Assembly: GCF_014905175.1 (NCBI RefSeq)
Contig: NC_057793.1
Coordinates: 7,440,001-7,504,000 of the forward strand
Length of the DNA stretch: 64,000 nt
DNA from: Aphidius gifuensis
Taxonomy: Eukaryota; Arthropoda; Insecta; Hymenoptera; Braconidae
Direction: 5' to 3'
The translations under genes and the position numbers were made by a program. The notes under the pieces are model-generated. The model was given only the letters and a program-made list of their open reading frames with translations, was not told where the DNA came from and did not search any database. Shown here one piece after another: positions 62,424 to 64,000 of the stretch. Each line of letters begins with the position of its first letter. Positions within the stretch are counted from its first letter, which is position 1.

Positions 62424-63679
62424 TTTTAATATATTATTTTTCGACAAAGAAAAAAATAAAAAAAAAAAATATAGTTTTTAAAAAAAAAATATCAACAAAT
62501 TATTTAAATTTAAAAAATGTATAAAATTATAAATTATTGTATGAATAATATTATAAATAAAAAATAAAAAAAATTATAAATTTGTTGAATAATATGAAAA
62601 ATAGCCAACAAACTTCTTCTTTTTCTTGATTGACCCACTCTACTACTCCAAGTCTACTCCAGTAGTTCACGATGAAACCCAATGTTTATCACGTATAACA
62701 TTAACACATATTATTACACTAATGCAATAATGTACATACACATGTAAAATATATTGATATCATAATTATCATCTATACAAATACAAATGCATATCACTGT
62801 AATAATAAAAAACACTACGGCATCATGAACCAATATCGCACCTGTGGCATGTCACCTTTTTTATTTTTTATTTTTTTTCCATCAACAACAATATCACACA
62901 CACACACACGTTATTAAAAATAGTACAATGACATCATTTTTTATTTGGTCGTTATACATTTTAACTATTTAACCATTTGTCGGTAATGAAGATATTCATT
63001 TTATCAGTTCAAAAAATTTGAATCTGTTTGAATCCACATAAAGTTCGTTCATGTATTTTTTTTTTTTTTTTAGATGAAGTTTTGCTACTGCGCCAGACAA
63101 AAATACAACAAACAAGGGATGAAAGTACAATATATATGTATTTTAAAATTATTTGTAAATGTGTGCTCCCGGTGGGATCGATCTACAGAAATTGTGGATT
63201 CGTCGCAGTAATATCACCGGTATAGTTTCTCTCAGTTTTTTATAAGACAGGAGTGATATAAAAAAAAAAAAACGAGACTATAAGAGTGGATTGAAATTAG
63301 GCCAGTAGACTATTTAATAAATTTTAAATAAATCATTAAAAAATTTTTTTAATAAGTAAAAAATATATTTGTTAATTATGACGATTTAAAAAAAATAAAT
63401 AAAGCAAAATTATAAATTTATTGTGAAAGTTTAATTTGGATTAAGTGATTGAATATAGTGAAAGAATAAATTATAGAAAAATAATAATAAATTGTGATAA
63501 TTAATTAAGAGCTAAGAATTGACGTGAAAAAATAATTAATTTGTTTGAAATTTAACGGGGTTTATTGAGGATCAATGATTTTATTGATTCATTATTATTT
63601 TTTACCTTAAATTTTTTAAAAATTAAAATTGTTATTTTAATTTTTTGGGAAAAAAAATTATTTGTAATTAAATGGTGGT
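62424..63679. other. Upstream region of Myo31DF
   Basis: About 1.25 kb. Contains a GC-richer stretch (62625-62700) that may be the Myo31DF promoter, a short (CA)n run near 62893, and another GC-richer stretch at 63160-63240 with TCTCTCAGTTTT (initiator-like, plus strand). No clear exon. Confidence 0.45.
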
Positions 63680-63814
63680 ATGAGAGTTGCCGTCATTGGT
63701 ATTATTTTGGTAGCCGTTAGTATATTCACTATAACAAAGTGTGTTTGTGTCGGCAGTGTCAGGTTGTTTAAAAAGGAGGGTGCGGTATTATTTATCAAGT
63801 CAATCACCCTTTAA
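63680..63814 (+). CDS. Short signal-peptide-like reading frame at window edge
   Basis: ATG at 63680 opens 44 codons starting MRVAVIGIILVAVSIFTITK, a basic start and hydrophobic core like a secretory leader, then CVCVGSVRLFKKEG and a stop. It lies in a locally GC-richer patch. A possible donor (GTCAG|GTTGTT) would make it the first exon of a plus-strand gene running off the window. A three-codon upstream ATG frame (63672) precedes it. The evidence is weak: no family match and no second exon in view. Confidence 0.3.
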   Translation: MRVAVIGIILVAVSIFTITKCVCVGSVRLFKKEGAVLFIKSITL

Positions 63815-64000
63815 AAACAACCCTAGATTCTAATAATAAATTTCAAAAAAAAATTTAAATTAACAAATAATATATCAAACAAAAGAAAAATTAACTTGAT
63901 TATAAATTAATAATTACTGTAATAGAAAAAAAAAATAATTATATAAATTAATCATAGTGAAAAAAAAATTTGAATAATTTAAATTAATTAAATTTTGACG

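Overview
The window looks like nuclear DNA of an insect. Coding exons are separated by short GT-AG introns, the intergenic DNA is extremely AT-rich with long A and T runs, and the genes (RR-1 cuticular proteins, inebriated, Myo31DF, a multicopper-oxidase-related protein) are typical of insects. The very low GC content and compact introns would fit a small parasitoid wasp (Braconidae), but that placement is inference from gene style and not from any diagnostic sequence.

Layout. 1-8.4 kb is AT-rich and mostly featureless; it carries two inverted repeats at its left edge, and a possible signal-peptide exon follows at 8.44 kb. 10.5-20.5 kb (minus strand) holds a Na+/Cl- coupled SLC6 transporter, an unrecognised three- or four-TM protein, and a multicopper-oxidase-related protein that has lost most copper ligands and has two possible first exons. 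21.9-27.3 kb (plus) holds the checkpoint clamp loader Rad17 and the WASH-complex subunit SWIP/WASHC4. CUEDC1 follows on the minus strand (27.7-29.0 kb). 32.6-44.1 kb is a cluster of five RR-1 cuticular protein genes in mixed orientation, each with a TATA box and most with a tiny first coding exon. 46.0-50.3 kb is inebriated (ine) with its long N-terminal form. 52.2-57.9 kb is a guanylyl cyclase with an N-terminal NIT-type sensor. 58.3-62.4 kb (minus) is the class I myosin Myo31DF. A weak signal-peptide-like reading frame sits at the right edge.

Most genes are unrelated housekeeping or neuronal genes that simply neighbour one another; the cuticular genes are the only family cluster.

The most unusual feature is in the guanylyl cyclase gene. 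The cyclase frame ends at a single TGA (55659-55661), but the same frame stays open for 731 more codons. That extension is rich in Ser/Gln/Asn, repeats an R-[LY]-S-Q-P-[NT]-L motif many times, starts repeating it well before any ATG, and ends in a PDZ-ligand-like TSV. This points to stop-codon readthrough (or a rare splice that avoids the TGA) making a roughly 1375-residue form beside the 643-residue one. Other points worth a look are the dead multicopper oxidase with alternative leader exons, altered chloride-site residues in the first SLC6 transporter, a cuticle gene whose first intron lacks an AG acceptor, and a duplicated splice-donor-bearing segment upstream of Rad17.
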